From Chromatiaceae bacterium (lineage in GTDB: Bacteria > Pseudomonadota > Gammaproteobacteria > Chromatiales > Chromatiaceae), in the NCBI GenBank assembly GCA_012962365.1, contig DTXR01000079.1, positions 1 to 8,809 of the forward strand: a stretch of 8,809 nt of DNA, in the 5' to 3' direction. Below the pieces are notes generated by a model. It ran no database searches and was not told the DNA's origin. It was given only the letters and a program-made list of their open reading frames with translations. Each line of letters starts with the position of its first letter. The first letter of the stretch is position 1. The position numbers and the translations under genes were made by a program. This document shows positions 6,710 through 8,809 of this stretch, piece after piece.

Positions 6710-7803
6710 TGGGATTCCCCCCTTTTGAGGTCATTCACCGTCACTTTCTGATGAGCGTGGGATGTGTTGTCCTTCTCTTTCCTGGCCATGATGCCGCTGG
6801 CGGCACCGACGGCTGCGCCGGCAACGAGGCCAAAGGCGGCCGCATTTCCTGTGTTTACAGAAGGTTCGGAAAGGGCATTGTAGAAGCCGCCCAGATCCCA
6901 GAAATTGGGTTCGGAACAACCCAGGCAGCCATGCCCGGACTCGATGGGAAAACTGGTGCCGTTATTCCATTTGGTCGTGGCGCAGGCATTGTAGGTGACA
7001 GGCCCCTTGCAACCCAGCTTGTAAAGGCACCAGCCCTTTTTGGCGCCTTCATCGTCGAAGCTTTCGGCAAACTGGCCGCGCTCGTAGAAGGGCCGGCGAT
7101 AGCAGCGATCGTGGATGTTGTTGCCATAGAAAGCCAATGGCCGTCCCAGATGATCGAGTTTCGGCAGGGTGCCGAAGGTCAGGAAATGGGCCAGCACGCC
7201 GGTGATGACCACGGGGATGGGTGGGCAGCCTGAAACATTTATGATGGGTTTGTCCGTGATGATGTCCGATACGGCAACCGCACCCGTGGGGTTGGGCTTG
7301 GCGTGGGGCAGGCCACCAAAGGCAGCACAGGTGCCCACAGCAATAATGGCGGCAGCATCTGCGGCGACTTCTCTCAGCATCTCCAGATTGCTGATGCCCG
7401 CGATGGTGGAGTATCCGGGATCGGCTGTGGGTATGGAGCCATCGACCACCAGCAGGTATTCGCCCTTGTTGGCTTTCATGGCTGCCATGCGGGCTTCTTC
7501 TGCAGCACTGCCTGATGCGGCCTGCAGCGTGTGGTGGTAATCCAGCGAGATGGCATCGAATATGAGGCCCTCGATGGTGGGTGCATGAGAGCGGGTGAGG
7601 GATTCGGTGCAACCTGTGCATTCCTGGAAAGAGAGCCAGATTACCGAGGGCCGGTGAGCCTGCTCCAACGCTTTGGCGATCACAGGCGCCATACCAGGTG
7701 GCAATGCCATAAGTGAAGCAGTCGCAGCGCAGAACTTGAGGAAGCCACGGCGGCTGACACCTTGTTGGCGAAGTACTTCCAGCAGGGACGGGTCATTCTT
7801 CAT
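6706..7803 (-). CDS. hynS: [NiFe] hydrogenase small subunit, Tat-exported
   Basis: The Fe-S electron-transfer subunit paired with HynL; 365 residues from the start chosen here. The twin-arginine signal SRRGFLKF (Arg18-Arg19) is followed by a hydrophobic stretch, so the dimer is exported folded. Proximal [4Fe-4S] ligands are Cys62 and Cys65 (ECTGCTES), Cys159 (GTCAAFGG) and Cys193 (SGCPP). Distal ligands are His231, Cys234, Cys259 and Cys265. Medial [3Fe-4S] ligands are Cys274, Cys293 and Cys296. The two extra proximal cysteines of O2-tolerant group 1d enzymes are absent (CTGC instead of CTCC). Residues about 317-340 are Ala/Gly-rich and hydrophobic and may form a C-terminal membrane anchor, followed by a charged tail. 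The start at 7803 has GGAGG 9 nt upstream; an in-frame ATG at 7812 directly abuts that site and would add three residues. The gene overlaps the end of the hupH-like gene. Confidence 0.96.
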   Translation of the reverse strand: MKNDPSLLEVLRQQGVSRRGFLKFCAATASLMALPPGMAPVIAKALEQAHRPSVIWLSFQECTGCTESLTRSHAPTIEGLIFDAISLDYHHTLQAASGSAAEEARMAAMKANKGEYLLVVDGSIPTADPGYSTIAGISNLEMLREVAADAAAIIAVGTCAAFGGLPHAKPNPTGAVAVSDIITDKPIINVSGCPPIPVVITGVLAHFLTFGTLPKLDHLGRPLAFYGNNIHDRCYRRPFYERGQFAESFDDEGAKKGWCLYKLGCKGPVTYNACATTKWNNGTSFPIESGHGCLGCSEPNFWDLGGFYNALSEPSVNTGNAAAFGLVAGAAVGAASGIMARKEKDNTSHAHQKVTVNDLKRGESQ

Positions 7804-8194
7804 GTAGTTCATCCTCCAGGTTCAGCAGGCCGGCAGCAATATCTTCCCGCTGGGATTTGATCAGATCGGGTATGCGTGTGATTTCGATGAATTTGCCCAC
7901 CACTTCCTCGTTGGCGTTGAAGTGCGTGATGAGCCATACACCGGGATACTTCGTTTCATCAATCCGGCTTTTTCCCAATGCGCGCAGTTGTACGCTGATT
8001 TCTCCCTTTCCCAGTGCCTCCACCAGCCGTGCTTCTTCGCCAGGCGCCATGGGCAGCGCATGCAGGTCGATGCAGGTTTCCTTGTTGTTGTTCAGCAGTT
8101 CCCGCAGTGCGTGCCCGATTTCATGCAGTAACGGCTGCACGTTGCCTGTTTCCCAAGGGGGTACCTCTATGGCAGGAAGCGTAGGGTGGCTCAT
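7793..8194 (-). CDS. short HupH/HyaF-type hydrogenase maturation protein
   Basis: A 133-residue soluble protein that resembles the C-terminal domain of HupH/HyaF hydrogenase expression proteins. The recognisable stretch is about 60-118: a LGKGEISVQLRA segment, then SRIDETKYPGVWLITH and an FIEITRIPDLI motif, the order seen in that domain. HupH/HyaF proteins are usually near 280 residues, so this is about half size and lacks the N-terminal part. The family is linked to maturation or Fe-S assembly of the small subunit, which fits its position immediately before hynS. The start at 8194 is set by an ATGA overlap with the stop of the upstream endopeptidase gene; a longer frame to 8233 would overlap that gene further without need. 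Its stop lies inside the hynS ribosome-binding and start region, so hynS translation is likely coupled to it. The family call is by pattern, not alignment. Confidence 0.8.
   Translation of the reverse strand: MSHPTLPAIEVPPWETGNVQPLLHEIGHALRELLNNNKETCIDLHALPMAPGEEARLVEALGKGEISVQLRALGKSRIDETKYPGVWLITHFNANEEVVGKFIEITRIPDLIKSQREDIAAGLLNLEDELHEE
7813..7817 (-). promoter_or_regulatory. ribosome binding site that decides the hynS start
   Basis: GGAGG on the minus strand lies directly against the ATG at 7812 (no spacer) but 9 nt before the in-frame ATG at 7803. The second spacing is the normal one, so 7803 is the favoured start. The site lies within the last codons of the upstream hupH-like gene. 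Confidence 0.7.
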
Positions 8195-8688
8195 GGCAGT
8201 ACCTTTGCCAAATCGCAAGCGGGCTGCTGCCAACGCGCCAACAGATCGATAGCAAGGCTTGCGGCTGTCGGGATGGCCTTCCGGACAGTGGGCGTGGGTT
8301 GCTCACCCCAGTCCACGGTTTGGGGCTGAATGCCAATAAGTGCTCGATGAACAGGGAGTGAATTTGTCAGACGGGCGATATCGATCAAGTCCAGCAGGCC
8401 CACCTCATGTACGCTGCGCCTGCTGGCTCCCAGAAAGGCGTCCATGTCTTCGCCTTCCATGCATCTTACTGCGCCTGCTGTTTTTCCCAGATTGGCAGCA
8501 TCCATCACGATAAGCTGATCGTGATCTTCGATGTCTGCCGCCAGCGTCAGGCTCAAAGTGCCGCCATCCAGAAGGGTTACATTGTTATCGTAGGTGTAGT
8601 GACGCTGCAGGAACTTGAGTACATGTACCCCCACGCCTTCATCGGTAAGCAAGGTATTGCCAATTCCCAGGATCAGAGTGGTTTGCAT
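8191..8688 (-). CDS. hynD: [NiFe] hydrogenase maturation endopeptidase (M52, HybD/HyaD type)
   Basis: A 165-residue cytoplasmic protease that removes the C-terminal peptide of the large subunit once nickel is in place, here presumably cutting HynL after His558. Family motifs are clear: ILGIGNTLLTDEGVGVH at the N-terminus with Glu17, VMDAANLG with Asp63, and SVHEVGL with His94. These are the three nickel-sensing residues, each one position from E. coli HybD Glu16, Asp62 and His93. IGIQPQTVDWG at 118-128 is the other conserved block. Length is typical of the family. It is the first gene of the operon, with AAGGAG about 8 nt before ATG. The 121 bp between it and the window edge hold no promoter that I can defend. 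The symbol is by analogy with hyn operons; hupD or hyaD would be equally fair. Confidence 0.94.
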   Translation of the reverse strand: MQTTLILGIGNTLLTDEGVGVHVLKFLQRHYTYDNNVTLLDGGTLSLTLAADIEDHDQLIVMDAANLGKTAGAVRCMEGEDMDAFLGASRRSVHEVGLLDLIDIARLTNSLPVHRALIGIQPQTVDWGEQPTPTVRKAIPTAASLAIDLLARWQQPACDLAKVLP

Positions 8689-8762
8689 GCTTGTTGCTCC
8701 TTCTGTGCCGCAGACTACGGCAAATGGTCAACCCCGCATATACAGTTCTTTGTCATCTTTAA

Positions 8763-8809
8763 GGAAGCTCTGATTAATTCCATTTTCGCCATCCCGGCGA
8801 ATGCCGGGA
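8763..8809 (+). repeat. edge of a dispersed palindromic (REP-like) element
   Basis: The last 18 bases form a perfect hairpin: TCCCGGC (8792-8798), loop GAAT, GCCGGGA (8803-8809). It is preceded by GAAGCTCTGATTAATTCCAT. An AAGCTCTGA...TTCC block followed by a short GC-rich 'CCCGGC/GCCGGG' or 'CCCGC/GCGGG' palindrome is a dispersed intergenic repeat layout that I recall from several beta- and gammaproteobacterial genomes. The element is cut by the window end, and only one copy is visible here. It could also be the tail-end terminator of a gene outside the window. Confidence 0.5.

Noticed and set aside
6655..7233. Plus-strand open frame of 192 codons
   Set aside because: It is antisense to hynS, where the cluster-binding cysteines are all in place; its translation shows no recognisable domain.
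8689..8791. Search for a sigma54 (-24/-12) or sigma70 promoter for the operon
   Set aside because: No TGGCAC-N5-TTGC pattern was found on the minus strand. A TTGACC and a TATATG are present, but not in a usable order or spacing, so no promoter is claimed.
1..8809. CRISPR arrays, tRNA/rRNA genes, insertion sequences
   Set aside because: No regularly spaced repeats, no cloverleaf or rRNA-like stretches and no transposase motifs were seen.

Overview
The window is about 8.8 kb of moderately GC-rich bacterial DNA. It suggests a gammaproteobacterium of the sulfur-oxidising or Chromatiales type. That placement is an inference from the gene content (an Isp-type [NiFe] hydrogenase as in Allochromatium, Thiocapsa and Acidithiobacillus) and from a right-edge repeat of a kind common in such genomes; there is no phylogenetic marker here.

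Layout: positions 109-1998 (+) encode a secreted subtilisin-family (S8) protease with a signal peptide, an inhibitor-like propeptide, an intact catalytic triad and C-terminal beta-rich domains. A strong hairpin at 2011-2036 separates it from a convergent minus-strand operon that fills 2045-8688. In transcription order the operon reads: maturation endopeptidase (hynD/hupD type, 8688-8191), short HupH/HyaF-type protein (8194-7793), hydrogenase small subunit hynS (7803-6706), membrane cytochrome b isp1 (6709-6047), Fe-S/CCG protein isp2 (6050-4764), an unassigned cysteine-rich 156-residue protein (4767-4297), hydrogenase large subunit hynL (4297-2576) and the HupE-type permease hupE (2566-2045). 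All junctions overlap except hynL-hupE, which has a 9-nt gap, so the eight genes are almost certainly co-transcribed and translationally coupled.

How they work together: HynS-HynL is a Tat-exported [NiFe] hydrogenase with the normal cysteine sets for proximal, medial and distal clusters. Isp1 is a NarI-like diheme b candidate and Isp2 is an HdrD/DsrK-like cytoplasmic protein. Together they are the expected route for electrons from periplasmic H2 oxidation across or into the membrane, to quinone or to a thiol/disulfide or sulfur-linked cytoplasmic acceptor. HynD trims the C-terminus of HynL after nickel insertion, the HupH-like protein probably helps Fe-S assembly or maturation of HynS, and HupE probably supplies nickel. 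The hypABCDEF genes are not in this window.

The most interesting item is the cysteine-rich protein wedged between isp2 and hynL, where the described hynS-isp1-isp2-hynL arrangement has no gene. It is a candidate for an undescribed subunit or assembly factor. The rest is a recognisable and apparently intact group 1e hydrogenase locus.
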